64,000 bases of DNA from Sphingobacterium corticibacter (GCF_003076635.1 NZ_QDKG01000005.1:62001-126000), one strand, 5' to 3'. Positions 41,909 through 51,934 are shown, counted from the stretch's first letter. The notes: generated by a model from the sequence alone, not told the origin. Program-made: numbers and translations.

Positions 41909-43494
41909 ATATCAACAAAATTGAAAATACAGCATCTGAACCAGATACTAAAAAAACACCGGCTCAATTGCGAAAAATACTGATTGCCGTGTGTATCGCA
42001 CTAATGGCAGTCATTGCATCTGTAAGCGGACTGAATGTAGCGCAACCTATGTTGGCTATTGAATTTGGGGCCTCACAAAATACTGTATTATGGATGATCA
42101 ATATCTATACCCTTACACTGGCAGCTTTATTATTGCCTTTGGGTGCTCTCGGAGACCGCAAAGGGCGAAAAAAAATGCTCCTTATCGGACTGGTTATCTT
42201 CGGGGTAGCCAGCGCATTATCAGGAATATCCACAAATTCTACGATGATGTTGGCAGCACGGCTGCTTACAGGAATTGGAGCGGCAATGATTATGCCTGTA
42301 ACACTTGCCGTCATTACCTCCACTTTTCCAAAAGAAGAGCGCTCCAAAGCCATAGGAATCTGGACTGGTGTTGCCGGTGGAGGTGGTATCTTAGGCATGT
42401 ATCTCTCCGCATTGCTGGTCGACGTTGCCAACTGGAGATGGTTATTCCTTTTACCTGTCGTTCTCGCGATAGTGTCCATTGTGATGAGTATTCGTTTTGT
42501 GCCCAATTCGGCAGAAAAAAGCAGTCACCGATTTGATTTTGCAGGGTCACTACTTTCCATATTAGCTACTGTGGGTATCATCTATGCTTTACATGAAGCT
42601 CCATCATTGGGATGGGATGCACCAATAGTCTTGGTAAGTTTGATTATCGGAATAGCGGGTATTGTTGGATTTATACTCTGGGAAATAAACCACAGTGCAC
42701 CCTTGCTGGATATCAGGTTATTCAGGGAAAGAAGTCTCGCAAGTGGATCTATCTCGCTACTTACGGTATTCGGAGTTCAGGCAGGTCTGTTCATTGTACT
42801 GTTCCCGTTTTTTCAAGGTGTATTGGGGTGGTCCGGTCTGCGTTCTACATTGGGCATGATGCCGATTGCAATCTTGATGATGATCAGTTCGGGTCTGGCT
42901 CCCAAGTTGGCACTTCGGATAGGTAGTAAATACACGATGGCTTTGGGTATTGCGTTAGGGGGTATCGGAGCGATGCTGATGGTTATATTCGTTTCTGTTG
43001 AGACAGGATACTTATCCGTATTACCCGGTTTAGTGATCATGGGCTTGGGTATGGGGTTCTCTATGACACCTTCTACAGAAGCCATTACCTCTTCTTTACC
43101 TGCTGACCGGCAAGGCATCGCTTCTGCTTTGAACGATATTACGAGAGAATTAGGAACAGCCTTGGGAGTAGCATTACTGGGGCCATTGGTAACCGCCGGA
43201 TACAGTAGGTCGGTGGCAACAAAACTGCAAGATTTTTCCCATGATGTAATTGCTACTGCCAAAGAAGGACTTGCACACGCACAGGCAATAGCTCCAAGTA
43301 TGGGAGATAAGGAGGAAATATTGGTGCGTTTTGCAAGAGAATCTTTTGTTTCAGGTTGGCAACAAGCGATGTGGGCAGGTGTCGTTATTATGGCAGCACT
43401 CTTGCTATTCATACTGTTTAAAGGCCCTCAAAACGGGTCAAAAAAAGAATTTTCAGCTTTAGTAGAATCTGATAAAAAGTCACTCGATGGATAA
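41905..43494 (+). CDS. MFS transporter, DHA2 (14-helix) drug:H+ antiporter
   Basis: The 529-residue protein has about 14 hydrophobic segments. Family motifs are LGALGDRKGRKKMLLIG (motif A, loop 2-3), RLLTGIGAAMIMPVTLAVI (motif B/C region) and GVAGGGGILGMYLSALLVD. This is the EmrB/QacA/SmvA type, typically exporting cationic biocides or dyes. It overlaps the RND gene start-stop and the next gene by 8 bases, so it belongs to the efflux operon. Confidence 0.92.
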   Translation: MNINKIENTASEPDTKKTPAQLRKILIAVCIALMAVIASVSGLNVAQPMLAIEFGASQNTVLWMINIYTLTLAALLLPLGALGDRKGRKKMLLIGLVIFGVASALSGISTNSTMMLAARLLTGIGAAMIMPVTLAVITSTFPKEERSKAIGIWTGVAGGGGILGMYLSALLVDVANWRWLFLLPVVLAIVSIVMSIRFVPNSAEKSSHRFDFAGSLLSILATVGIIYALHEAPSLGWDAPIVLVSLIIGIAGIVGFILWEINHSAPLLDIRLFRERSLASGSISLLTVFGVQAGLFIVLFPFFQGVLGWSGLRSTLGMMPIAILMMISSGLAPKLALRIGSKYTMALGIALGGIGAMLMVIFVSVETGYLSVLPGLVIMGLGMGFSMTPSTEAITSSLPADRQGIASALNDITRELGTALGVALLGPLVTAGYSRSVATKLQDFSHDVIATAKEGLAHAQAIAPSMGDKEEILVRFARESFVSGWQQAMWAGVVIMAALLLFILFKGPQNGSKKEFSALVESDKKSLDG

Positions 43495-44539
43495 CAATTT
43501 AAAAACTAATTCACATAAGGATTCGGGACTATTAACGAGATCTGAATTTATCTCATTAGGGAGCTTGTCTGTAGCAGGAATCTTCTTATTTCCTTTTCTT
43601 TCATTCACAAAAAATAATACTATGGAACAACAATCAACATTCGACGTCATCATTGTAGGCGGAAGTTACGCAGGTTTATCGGCGGCGATGTCATTAGGAC
43701 GTTCGTTAAGAAACGTATTAATCATTGATAGCGGCTCTCCGTGTAATAAACAAACACCACATTCTCATAATTTCATAACGCAGGACGGAGAGAAACCCGA
43801 CGTTATCGCAGCGAAAGGCAAAGCACAGGTTTTGAACTATGAAACGGTAAAATATCATAACGCACTTGTCGTGAGCGGAACGAAAACGGAAAAAGGTTTT
43901 GAAGTGGTTACGGATAGAGGTAAAAAGTTTACAGCAAAGAAATTGGTTTTTGCTACAGGGATAAAGGATATCATGCCGGATATTAAAGGTTTTTCTGAAT
44001 GTTGGGGAATATCAGTCATCCATTGCCCTTATTGCCACGGCTATGAAGTTCGAAACATGAAAACAGGCCTTTTGGCAAATGGAGAGCGAGCTTTTCATTT
44101 GTCACCGATGATCCGTAATCTAACTGATGATCTCACGATTATCACGAACGGTAAAGCGGATTTCACTACCGAACAATTTGATCTCTTAACAAGGCATCAG
44201 ATTTCAGTTATTGAAAACGAGGTAAACGAAATTATTCACGAAAACGGAGCTATTAAAGCCGTTCTATTTAAAGATGGAAGTCAGCATGATTTTGAGGCTC
44301 TTTATGCGGTCGTGCCATTTGAACAGCATTGTGAACTTCCTATCTCTTTGGGATGCGAGCTGACCGATTTTGGTCACATTAAGGTAGATGGTTTTTATAA
44401 GACAACGGTAGAAGGAATCTATGCCTGTGGAGATAATACGGCTATGATGCGATCAGTGGCTAATGCTGTGTCAGCAGGAAATATGACCGGGGCAATGGTT
44501 AATAAAGAACTAACGGACGAACACTTTTTGTCGCTGTAA
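43487..44539 (+). CDS. FAD/NAD(P)-dependent thioredoxin-reductase-like oxidoreductase
   Basis: The 350-residue protein has the FAD-binding motif VIIVGGSYAGLSAAMSLGRS, a CPYC redox motif (HCPYCHGYE) and the C-terminal FAD motif GIYACGDNTAM. The second dinucleotide motif is degenerate (GLLANGERAFHLSP), unlike true thioredoxin reductase. An N-terminal hydrophobic stretch (FISLGSLSVAGIFLFPFLSF) suggests membrane anchoring if the first ATG is used; a start at MEQQSTFDVI (43622) would give a soluble protein. The 8-base overlap with the MFS gene favours the longer form. Role in drug or redox stress is inferred from its operon. Confidence 0.82.
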   Translation: MDNNLKTNSHKDSGLLTRSEFISLGSLSVAGIFLFPFLSFTKNNTMEQQSTFDVIIVGGSYAGLSAAMSLGRSLRNVLIIDSGSPCNKQTPHSHNFITQDGEKPDVIAAKGKAQVLNYETVKYHNALVVSGTKTEKGFEVVTDRGKKFTAKKLVFATGIKDIMPDIKGFSECWGISVIHCPYCHGYEVRNMKTGLLANGERAFHLSPMIRNLTDDLTIITNGKADFTTEQFDLLTRHQISVIENEVNEIIHENGAIKAVLFKDGSQHDFEALYAVVPFEQHCELPISLGCELTDFGHIKVDGFYKTTVEGIYACGDNTAMMRSVANAVSAGNMTGAMVNKELTDEHFLSL

Positions 44540-44591
44540 AGGAGTTGACAGATACAATTTTACCTCACCTAAAACTAAATGAAAGAAGTCT

Positions 44592-45191
44592 ATGAATGAA
44601 TTTTGGGAAGAAGCCTTTAAAAGCAAGCAGGAAATGTGGGGATTACAACCCACAACCACTGCTGTTTTATCCGCTACAGCATTTGCAGAAATGGAGTTTC
44701 AAAAAATACTAATACCCGGGATTGGTTATGGTCGAAATGCGCAGCCTTTCCTCAGCAAAGGAATGATAGTGACCGGTATTGAGATTTCTGGAAAAGCCAT
44801 AGAATTGGCAATAAAGCATTATGGTAAATCAATAGAAATCCACCACGGTTCGGTGACGGACATGCCGTTTGATAACAAGAAATATGATGCCGTATTTTCT
44901 CACGCATTAATTCATCTATTAGATGAGAACCAAAGAAATAAGTTCATTCAAGACTGCTATAACCAACTGGAGGATGGTGGTTATATGTTTTTCACAGCCA
45001 TTACCAAAGATGCTAAAACTTATGGTCAAGGAAGGTTAATCAGTATAGACAGGTATGAACAGTTTGGAGGGGTCAATATGTTTTTTTACGATGAAAAATC
45101 AATTCAAAACGAATTTGAGGAATATGGACTCGTACAAATTGAAACAATCATTGAGAACTACCCTTTTTACTTAATCAAATGCAAAAAATAG
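44592..45191 (+). CDS. Class I SAM-dependent methyltransferase
   Basis: The 199-residue protein has the AdoMet-binding motif I ILIPGIGYGRNAQPF, motif II TGIEISGKAIELA, and post-motif AVFSHALIHLLDENQRNKFI. It resembles TPMT/UbiE-like small-molecule methyltransferases. It lies 52 bases after the oxidoreductase and may be co-transcribed with the efflux operon, acting on a toxic compound; substrate unknown. Confidence 0.85.
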   Translation: MNEFWEEAFKSKQEMWGLQPTTTAVLSATAFAEMEFQKILIPGIGYGRNAQPFLSKGMIVTGIEISGKAIELAIKHYGKSIEIHHGSVTDMPFDNKKYDAVFSHALIHLLDENQRNKFIQDCYNQLEDGGYMFFTAITKDAKTYGQGRLISIDRYEQFGGVNMFFYDEKSIQNEFEEYGLVQIETIIENYPFYLIKCKK

Positions 45192-45370
45192 TGACCGGAG
45201 ATGCTTTATAAAAAAATATACTGCTAAAAAAAGGAAGCGTTAAGGTCTAAAACCATAGACCATCTTTTGCTTGAAGGATAGACATCTTCGAATTGGCTAC
45301 AATTAAAAGGAAAATGGCTACAGACAGCAAGGCCGAAAATATGAACCTTTGTCCTTTAACATTAAAAGAT

Positions 45371-46207
45371 ATGATAATGGAAGAAGAACAGGACAAAGTA
45401 TGGTTCATTACCGGCACCTCAAGGGGATTTGGCAGAGTCTGGACAGAAGCGGTTCTAAAACGCGGTGATAAAGTTGTGGCAACTGCAAGAAATGTGGTTA
45501 CACTAGGTGATCTTAAAGACAAATATGGAGATCAGATATTGACGTTGGAGGTTGATGTAACCAATCCCGAACAGGTCAGAAAGGCTGTCCAAGCGGCAGT
45601 TGATTATTTCGGAAGATTAGATGTCGTTTTTAATAATGCAGGCTATTCCTTGATTGGCACTATAGAAGAATGTACACCTGATGAAGTCCGTGCGATGTAT
45701 GAGACTAATATTATTGGAGCAGTGAATGTTCTACAGTCTACTATACCAATTCTTCGCAAACAAGGATACGGACATATTTTGGGAACATCCAGTGCCGTCG
45801 GGCATTACAGTTTACCCGTAATAGGATATTATAGCTCTTCCAAATGGGCTTTTGAGGCCATTTATGAAAGTTTGCAGAAAGAGATCGAAGCCTTTGGTAT
45901 TCACGTAACGATCATTGAGCCCGGAGCTTATGCGACAGAATTTGGTAGCAAGAATTCCCTACGTATAGCTAGCAAGAAAATAGAGGCCTACGACAATCTG
46001 AAAGACACAATTTCTGTCAATATGAAAGCAATGGAACGTGGTAATCCCAACGCTACTTCTGAAGCTATCTTTGCTGTAGTCGATGCTGAGCATCCTCCAT
46101 TACGTTTACTTTTGGGTAAAGGAAATCTACCATATATAGAAAAGGTGTACCAACAACGCCTAGAAATCTGGAAAGCATGGGAAAGTATCTCGGAATCCGC
46201 ACAATAA
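45371..46207 (+). CDS. Short-chain dehydrogenase/reductase
   Basis: The protein has the Rossmann motif WFITGTSRGFGRVWTEAVLK, NNAGYSLIGTIEE and the catalytic S/Y-x3-K (SSAVGHYSLPVIGYYSSSKW), so it is a classical SDR of about 278 residues. Start is chosen at MIMEEEQDKVWFITG, placing the Rossmann strand near the N-terminus; the frame extends upstream to 45293. Substrate unknown. The AraC regulator downstream is in the same direction and may control it. Confidence 0.85.
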   Translation: MIMEEEQDKVWFITGTSRGFGRVWTEAVLKRGDKVVATARNVVTLGDLKDKYGDQILTLEVDVTNPEQVRKAVQAAVDYFGRLDVVFNNAGYSLIGTIEECTPDEVRAMYETNIIGAVNVLQSTIPILRKQGYGHILGTSSAVGHYSLPVIGYYSSSKWAFEAIYESLQKEIEAFGIHVTIIEPGAYATEFGSKNSLRIASKKIEAYDNLKDTISVNMKAMERGNPNATSEAIFAVVDAEHPPLRLLLGKGNLPYIEKVYQQRLEIWKAWESISESAQ

Positions 46208-46226
46208 ATAATATAGTTTGCTACCA

Positions 46227-46260
46227 TTTATGCTGTTCTAAAACATCAGGACAGCATAAA
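46227..46260. promoter_or_regulatory. 10-bp inverted repeat between SDR and AraC genes
   Basis: TTTATGCTGT (46227-46236) and ACAGCATAAA (46251-46260) are perfect complements with a 14-base loop. It may be the SDR terminator or the AraC operator, being 29 bases before the araC-like start. Confidence 0.5.
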
Positions 46261-46288
46261 ATTTATAAATTAGCTCATCATTAAAGTT

Positions 46289-47245
46289 ATGACAGAGAAG
46301 AATAGTAAATATAAACACCAGTATTTCCACACCTTGTCTGATGTAATGGAATATGCAAAACTGCCTAAACCACAACATCCATTGGTGACCATATTGAACG
46401 GTATCGACAAGCCTTTGGTTGGCAATGTGCCCAACAAATCACACGTGCTAAGTTTCTATAAGATCGTTTACCACCCCCATTCAGGAGGAAGTATGCGGTA
46501 CGGACGAACAAAGTTCGATTTTCGGGAAGGCGGTATGTTCTTTGCGTCACCTCAACAGCTAATTTCGTCTCTAAAGGATCAGTCTCACTCAGAAAACAAT
46601 ATGCCGGCTCCTAAACTGATGCAACCTCAGATTATTTTGTTGATAGATCCGGATTATTTGGTAGGATATCCGCTTGCGAAGAAAATACGGCAATATCATT
46701 TTTTCTCTTATTCGGTCCATGAATCCCTTCATCTATCGGTCAAAGAAAAAGAGCTGGTACTTTCTCTATTTAGAAATATTGAAGAAGAACTAAATAGCAG
46801 AATCGATGCGAGTAGCCAAGATGTGGTCATCTCACAAATCGAATTATTACTGACGTATGCCCAACGTTTTTATAACCGACAATTTCTTACTCGTAAGCCG
46901 AACCATCATGATTTGGTCGACAGACTGGACTCGATTTTGAATGAATATTTTGACGAAGACGACATTTCAGAAAAGGGTTTACCTACAGTGAGTTTCTTGG
47001 CAGAAGCGCTACACATGACCCCCAGTTACCTGAGTGATTTATTGAAGAGCCTAACAAGTAAAAACACGCAGCAATATATCCATGACAGAATTATAGATTT
47101 GGCAAAAGACAAGCTCCTGACAACCAACAAAACCATCAGTGAAATATCCTATGAATTAGGTTTTGAACATTCTCAGTCATTTAGTAAATTATTTAAGAAG
47201 AAAACTAACCAACGCCCGAGCGAATATAGAGCTGGATTAAATTGA
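46289..47245 (+). CDS. AraC-family transcriptional regulator
   Basis: The 318-residue protein has an N-terminal ligand-type domain and a C-terminal pair of helix-turn-helix motifs: SFLAEALHMTPSYLSDLLKS and ISYELGFEHSQSFSKLFKKK, ending NQRPSEYRAGLN. It is of the type that often regulates adjacent SDR or efflux genes in this phylum. It is the last gene of the second cargo block before the element backbone resumes. Confidence 0.9.
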   Translation: MTEKNSKYKHQYFHTLSDVMEYAKLPKPQHPLVTILNGIDKPLVGNVPNKSHVLSFYKIVYHPHSGGSMRYGRTKFDFREGGMFFASPQQLISSLKDQSHSENNMPAPKLMQPQIILLIDPDYLVGYPLAKKIRQYHFFSYSVHESLHLSVKEKELVLSLFRNIEEELNSRIDASSQDVVISQIELLLTYAQRFYNRQFLTRKPNHHDLVDRLDSILNEYFDEDDISEKGLPTVSFLAEALHMTPSYLSDLLKSLTSKNTQQYIHDRIIDLAKDKLLTTNKTISEISYELGFEHSQSFSKLFKKKTNQRPSEYRAGLN

Positions 47246-47301
47246 TTAAGGAGTGTTTGTCTATTACTACGAAGCTTTTTTATTCAATTTATTAAAAAAA
47301 T

Positions 47302-48135
47302 ATGAAAAGATTTTGTTTCGATCAACTAAATAAATTGGAGGAAGACATAAATGAAAACTCCTTAAACGAAAACATTGACATATCGTCTTCAGAGAAAGCA
47401 ATTACGCTAATATTTAAACATTTAGCTATTTTAAAGCAGTATGTTATTAAAAATGATTTTAAAAACGAAGATGAAGAAATCTATTTTTTCAAAAATCTGA
47501 AACCTAAATTTATTGCAAAAATCATCTTCTACAATGCTATCTATAAAATAGAGGTTAAAAAGCCTTATGGTACAAAAAATGTTATCGAACAATACATCAA
47601 TAATGAGTTGTCAAAGCTCAAAAGATTCTATGATAACAATCTTGATTTTTATAAATATTACAGAACAAACAGCACATACCTAGATCATAAATATTTTGTA
47701 AGAGGCAAACATGAGATTAAGCTAGGTCTCGATTCATATTATTTCGAAGCAGATCATAACTTTTCTACCTCACATGATTTCAAAGTAGCAAAAATTATAG
47801 CAAACGATCTAATTCAAATTTTTCTTGAAAATCAACTAAGAATTATTAATGAAATTGACATCGTTAATGAGCCAAAAATGAAATTACAATGGACAGCCAG
47901 CAAAACAGCATTAACAGAATTGATTTACGCTTTATATTCACAAGGTGTTTTTGAACATGGTAATGCTGATATAAGATTAATAGCCAAGTATTTTGAAAGT
48001 ACGTTTAATGTGGATTTAGGCAATTTCTATCAGACCTATTTGGAGTTGAGAAACCGGAAGATGAACCGGACAAAATTCCTTGATGCGCTTCGGGAGGAAC
48101 TTATCAAGAAAATGGACGATCAAGACGAAAAGTAG
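47302..48135 (+). CDS. rteC: RteC-family regulator
   Basis: The 277-residue protein has the RteC features FFKNLKPKFIAKIIFYNAIY, KKPYGTKNVIEQYI and YFVRGKHEIKLGLDSYYFEA, and a C-terminal helix-rich DNA-binding part (IRLIAKYFESTFNVDLGNFY, RNRKMNRTKFLDALREELIK). In CTnDOT, RteC activates excision gene expression. Here it lies convergent to topB, with a strongly structured intergenic stretch between them. A second intact RteC gene is at 53090-53938 and a broken one at 31850. Confidence 0.9.
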   Translation: MKRFCFDQLNKLEEDINENSLNENIDISSSEKAITLIFKHLAILKQYVIKNDFKNEDEEIYFFKNLKPKFIAKIIFYNAIYKIEVKKPYGTKNVIEQYINNELSKLKRFYDNNLDFYKYYRTNSTYLDHKYFVRGKHEIKLGLDSYYFEADHNFSTSHDFKVAKIIANDLIQIFLENQLRIINEIDIVNEPKMKLQWTASKTALTELIYALYSQGVFEHGNADIRLIAKYFESTFNVDLGNFYQTYLELRNRKMNRTKFLDALREELIKKMDDQDEK

Positions 48136-48150
48136 GGTTTGGGCGTGACA

Positions 48151-48246
48151 CCGTCTGCATTTTACCCCCATGCCCAGGCTATCGAAGAAATGCAGACGGG
48201 TCGGGCTATCCGCTATATCTTTTGCGGATCTTGCACGACCGCAAAA
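48151..48246. repeat. Two strong inverted repeats between rteC and topB
   Basis: CCGTCTGCATTT (48151-48162) pairs perfectly with AAATGCAGACGG (48188-48199), with a 25-base spacer. TTTTGCGG (48220-48227) pairs with CCGCAAAA (48239-48246), with an 11-base spacer. There is no T run typical of a terminator on the first hairpin. They lie between convergent genes. Confidence 0.75.
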
Positions 48247-48303
48247 GGATGTCGCTTCTATCCCTCACGCTGTATGTCGTCCAAAAAAAACAAAGCATCT
48301 ATT

Positions 48304-50388
48304 TTATTTCCTTTTTGGTTTCCTGTTTTCAAACTCAAAGGAGGTTTCTGCTTTATCGTTCATGACGATATAGGCATTGAATTTATTGCCCGAATTACTT
48401 TTCATGCCCTTGATAAGGTTGGTCTTTCCTTTTGTCACAAGGCTTTCTATATCGGCAACGCTCAACGGGACTCCGCACACGGTACGGAATTGAAGCCAAC
48501 CACAAGCCTCATCGGGGCATTTTACAACCTTATTCCAAATCAATAGCTGACGGCTCTTGCATTTAGGGCAGTTCAGTTCGGGTTGCTTTTCACCTGCAAT
48601 ACCCGTGTCCAAAAGTTCCCGTGTAATGGAAGTAGCATAGGTTTCCATTTCACGCTGAAAAGCACCTGCATCCGCCTCGTTGTTTTCGATTTTCTGCAAT
48701 GCCATTTCCCATTCGGCGGTCATGGCTATATCGGCAATCTTTTTGTCCTTAACCGCCCTGTAAACCTGCAATCCCTTATGGGTAGGAATAAGGGATTTCT
48801 TTTCACGCTGAATATAATCTCTCTTAAAGAGCGTTTCGATTATGGAGGCTCTTGTGGCAGGTGTGCCGATGCCGATGTCTTTTAAAGCTTTCCGTTCGTC
48901 CTCGTTGTCAATCTCTTTTCCGGCATTTTCCATTGCGGACAACAGACCTGCCTCGGTGTAAAGCACAGGCGGTTTGGTTTTCTTTTCCAGTACGGATGCC
49001 TCTTTGATTTTCAGCTCATCGCCAACCTTTAATTCCGGCAGTTCCTGCACAGGCTCGCTGTCCTCGTCTGTAAATTTTTTCTTGATGCCTCGCCAGCCAG
49101 CTTCGAGGATTTTACACCCTTTCAGTGTAAAATCATAATGAAAAGCCTGCAATCCGATGTCTGTTATTACTTTGGTACAGGCAGACGAAAGGGCTTCCAA
49201 CAGGCGGTGCGCAATCATATCATAGATAACATTTTCGTGTGCCGTTAATTCTGACGGGATTTTTTCGGTAATCAGCAGACCGTGGTGGTCTGTGACCTTT
49301 ACGTCATTCACGATACGTTTGTTGAAACGCCCCCATTTCACTTTTCCGACCGCCTCTTTGCAGGAAGCACGGGCTTCCAAATTCCTTACCAGTGCAGGGA
49401 TTTCCGACCATATATCTTCGGGGATGTACTTGCTCCCTGTACGGGGATAGGTGATAAATTTCTTTTCATACAGGCTTTGGGCAATGTTCAATGTTTCCTC
49501 GGCAGTATAGGAAGCCCTTTTGTTTGCTTCTTTCTGCAATCCCGTAAGGTCGAACAGCAAAGGCGGTTGCTCCGAAACCGTTTTGGTTTCCACCGCCGTA
49601 ACGGTCGCTGTTCCGTTACGTCGAATGGATTTCAGCGTATCGTCAACGAGTTTCCTGTCATCCCATTTGGTCTTTGAAAGGCTCTTAAAGTCTGTAAATT
49701 CTTTACGGTGTTCCAACTGGATTTGAAAATATTTTTTGACGGCAAAGTCTTTGTTTTCCAAATACCGCTTGCAGATAAGGGCAAGCGTAGGCGTTTGTAC
49801 TCTACCAAGCGAGTAAACGCCACGCCCTGCCGAAATACTCAATGCCTGCGAGGCATTGATGCCCACAAGCCAGTCGGCTTTGCTCCGTCCTTGTCCGGCT
49901 CTGAATAGCCCGTCAAAATCGCTTCCGACTTTTAGGTTGTCAAAACCCTGTTTAATCGCCTTTTCCGTGAGTGAGCTTATCCATAGACGTTCGAAAGGTT
50001 TCCGGCACTTTAGGTATTCATAGATGTACCTAAAGATGAGTTCCCCCTCACGTCCGGCATCGGTAGCCACGATAATACTATCGCATCTACCGATGACCTG
50101 TTCGATAATATTTAACTGTTTTAATGCCCCGTTATCGGGAACATAGCTTTTGTCCTTTTTAATCTTTCGTACCGTCAGTAAAAAAGGGTCGGGCAATATG
50201 GGCAGGGCTTCCTTTTGGAAGCCCGATACCCCGTAATCTTCGGGCATCGCCAGTCCGATCAAATGCCCCAATGCCCACGTAACTTCATAGCCGTTCCCTG
50301 TGAGGTAGCCATCCCGTTTTTCGGTCGCTCCCAACAGGGTAGCTATTTCCCTCGCCACACTTGGCTTTTCTGCAATGATTGCTTTCAT
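48304..50388 (-). CDS. topB: DNA topoisomerase III of the conjugative element
   Basis: The 694-residue type IA topoisomerase has the TOPRIM start MKAIIAEKPSVAREIATLLG, the acidic ATDAGREGELIFRYIY, and the active-site Tyr in FITYPRTGSKYIPEDIW. A C-terminal zinc-ribbon-like region (LNCPKCKSRQLLIW, CPDEACGW) follows. It is the TopB encoded by CTnDOT-type elements, involved in the excision and transfer operon. It is followed downstream (convergent) by rteC, and its upstream neighbour is the DUF3945 gene. Confidence 0.95.
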   Translation of the reverse strand: MKAIIAEKPSVAREIATLLGATEKRDGYLTGNGYEVTWALGHLIGLAMPEDYGVSGFQKEALPILPDPFLLTVRKIKKDKSYVPDNGALKQLNIIEQVIGRCDSIIVATDAGREGELIFRYIYEYLKCRKPFERLWISSLTEKAIKQGFDNLKVGSDFDGLFRAGQGRSKADWLVGINASQALSISAGRGVYSLGRVQTPTLALICKRYLENKDFAVKKYFQIQLEHRKEFTDFKSLSKTKWDDRKLVDDTLKSIRRNGTATVTAVETKTVSEQPPLLFDLTGLQKEANKRASYTAEETLNIAQSLYEKKFITYPRTGSKYIPEDIWSEIPALVRNLEARASCKEAVGKVKWGRFNKRIVNDVKVTDHHGLLITEKIPSELTAHENVIYDMIAHRLLEALSSACTKVITDIGLQAFHYDFTLKGCKILEAGWRGIKKKFTDEDSEPVQELPELKVGDELKIKEASVLEKKTKPPVLYTEAGLLSAMENAGKEIDNEDERKALKDIGIGTPATRASIIETLFKRDYIQREKKSLIPTHKGLQVYRAVKDKKIADIAMTAEWEMALQKIENNEADAGAFQREMETYATSITRELLDTGIAGEKQPELNCPKCKSRQLLIWNKVVKCPDEACGWLQFRTVCGVPLSVADIESLVTKGKTNLIKGMKSNSGNKFNAYIVMNDKAETSFEFENRKPKRK

Positions 50389-50491
50389 GATATTATCTTT
50401 TTAATGGATTATGTAGTGAACATTTCTCTTTGAGAAACCCCTTCGTATTCTGTAAAAGGGGATTTCCAAAGAAAAATGTTTTTTGATGGTA

Positions 50492-51934
50492 TTATCTTCT
50501 TACCCCTTTGGATTTAGCCGAACGGTTAGGGTCATTCTGCCGTTGCTGTTGCGTTTTGTTTTTCGGCCTTTTTTGCTCCGGTTTCAGCGGTTCGTTGACG
50601 TGCTTGGTTGCTTCGTTGGTTTTCCCGTTGGAGTTTACGGCAACCTGTGTTTTGTGCGCTTCGGCAGGCTGTGCCTTATTTTTCAGCGCATTGGGGTTCT
50701 TAAAACTGAAATCAAAATTTCCTGTTTCTTTGTTCAGCGTAACGTAGCCTTTATACGGGTTTCCTTTTCCGTCCTTGAAATCCGAAACGTAAATCGTCTT
50801 GCCCTCGGTGAGTTGCTTGTACTGTTCATCCGAAAACACTTTGTTGCGGAACATTTTCGGGTCGTTTTCCTGTGTCTGTTTGGGGGCTTTATCGCCAAAA
50901 AGAAACTCTGTATATTTTTTGTCGGCGTTGAACTGCACATGGGCATTTTTGTTCGTGCTGTTCTTAAAATCCAACCCCTCTAAATAAATGGCTTTCCCAT
51001 CTTTTAAATCCCGTTTTTGGTCTTCGGTCAACTTTACGTCCTTAATCTCATCGGGTACTTTTATCCTGTCCTGCCGGAATGCGATAACCTCATTCGTTAG
51101 GTGGTCGATACTGATAATGGACGGTATCTTTTCGCCTGTTTTGCGGTTGGTCAGTTCCACCACACGCCCCATGTTTCCGGTTTTGAGCAGGTTTTCCCTG
51201 TCCTCTTTGGTAAATTCGTGACCAAAGAAAGGGGCTTTGAGGTTGGGTTCATGGCGTACACCGTACATCATAAGTACAGGTTTCCCGACTTCACCGTCTT
51301 GGAAACCGAGCCTTGCATCCGAGCGCATGATAACCGCACCGAAATTGACACTTGTGGGATATACCTTATTGGTCTTATAGCCCTTTAACAGCAAATCCAA
51401 TTGCCCGTCTTTTTCTAGCCTCTCTTTGTTTATCCCAAATTGGGCTAAATAATTCCAGTCCACATCTTCCGCCTTATAGCGGTATTCGCTTTTCTCCTGT
51501 GCTTGCTGTGTTTCCGGTGTCGCCTGTGGTGCTTCCACATCCTTTTTGGTTTCCTGTTGTTGCTCCTTTGGCTCTTTGACCTCATGCTTTGTCATGACAG
51601 CCTCGCCCTCTTTGGTGGGGGCATCGACCTGTTTCTGCATTTCTTTGGCGGTTTCTACCGCTTCCTTTGCAGGTACTTTGAAGAACGATAAATGGGTCGG
51701 GGCTTTAAGCTGTCGCCAAAAGTTGGAGAAGAAATTTGTAAACAAATCTCCGGCTCTGTCCACTCGCATAAATTGGCTTTGGTTTTTCTTATTGGCATCA
51801 ACGGTTTTCAGATTGCCGTTTTCGTCAACGCCCGTGACGGCTTGGATTTTCTTTTTTTCCTTGTCCATCACCAACAGCACATCCGAAAGCTGTTCGGGAT
51901 ATTGCTGTGGATTTTCATTTGTCTGTTCGCTCAT
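50492..51934 (-). CDS. DUF3945-family conjugative element protein
   Basis: The 480-residue protein has an N-terminal region QLSDVLLVMDKEKKKIQAVT, a Gln/Glu/Lys-rich linker, a DUF4099-like part (DVDWNYLAQFGINKERLEKD) and DUF3945 repeats (LKDGKAIYLEGLDFKNST; LTEGKTIYVSDFKDGKGNPY). A very basic Asn/Gln/Lys-rich tail follows. Such proteins accompany topB in Bacteroidota conjugative elements; function unknown, nucleic-acid binding likely from the basic tail. Confidence 0.88.
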   Translation of the reverse strand: MSEQTNENPQQYPEQLSDVLLVMDKEKKKIQAVTGVDENGNLKTVDANKKNQSQFMRVDRAGDLFTNFFSNFWRQLKAPTHLSFFKVPAKEAVETAKEMQKQVDAPTKEGEAVMTKHEVKEPKEQQQETKKDVEAPQATPETQQAQEKSEYRYKAEDVDWNYLAQFGINKERLEKDGQLDLLLKGYKTNKVYPTSVNFGAVIMRSDARLGFQDGEVGKPVLMMYGVRHEPNLKAPFFGHEFTKEDRENLLKTGNMGRVVELTNRKTGEKIPSIISIDHLTNEVIAFRQDRIKVPDEIKDVKLTEDQKRDLKDGKAIYLEGLDFKNSTNKNAHVQFNADKKYTEFLFGDKAPKQTQENDPKMFRNKVFSDEQYKQLTEGKTIYVSDFKDGKGNPYKGYVTLNKETGNFDFSFKNPNALKNKAQPAEAHKTQVAVNSNGKTNEATKHVNEPLKPEQKRPKNKTQQQRQNDPNRSAKSKGVRR

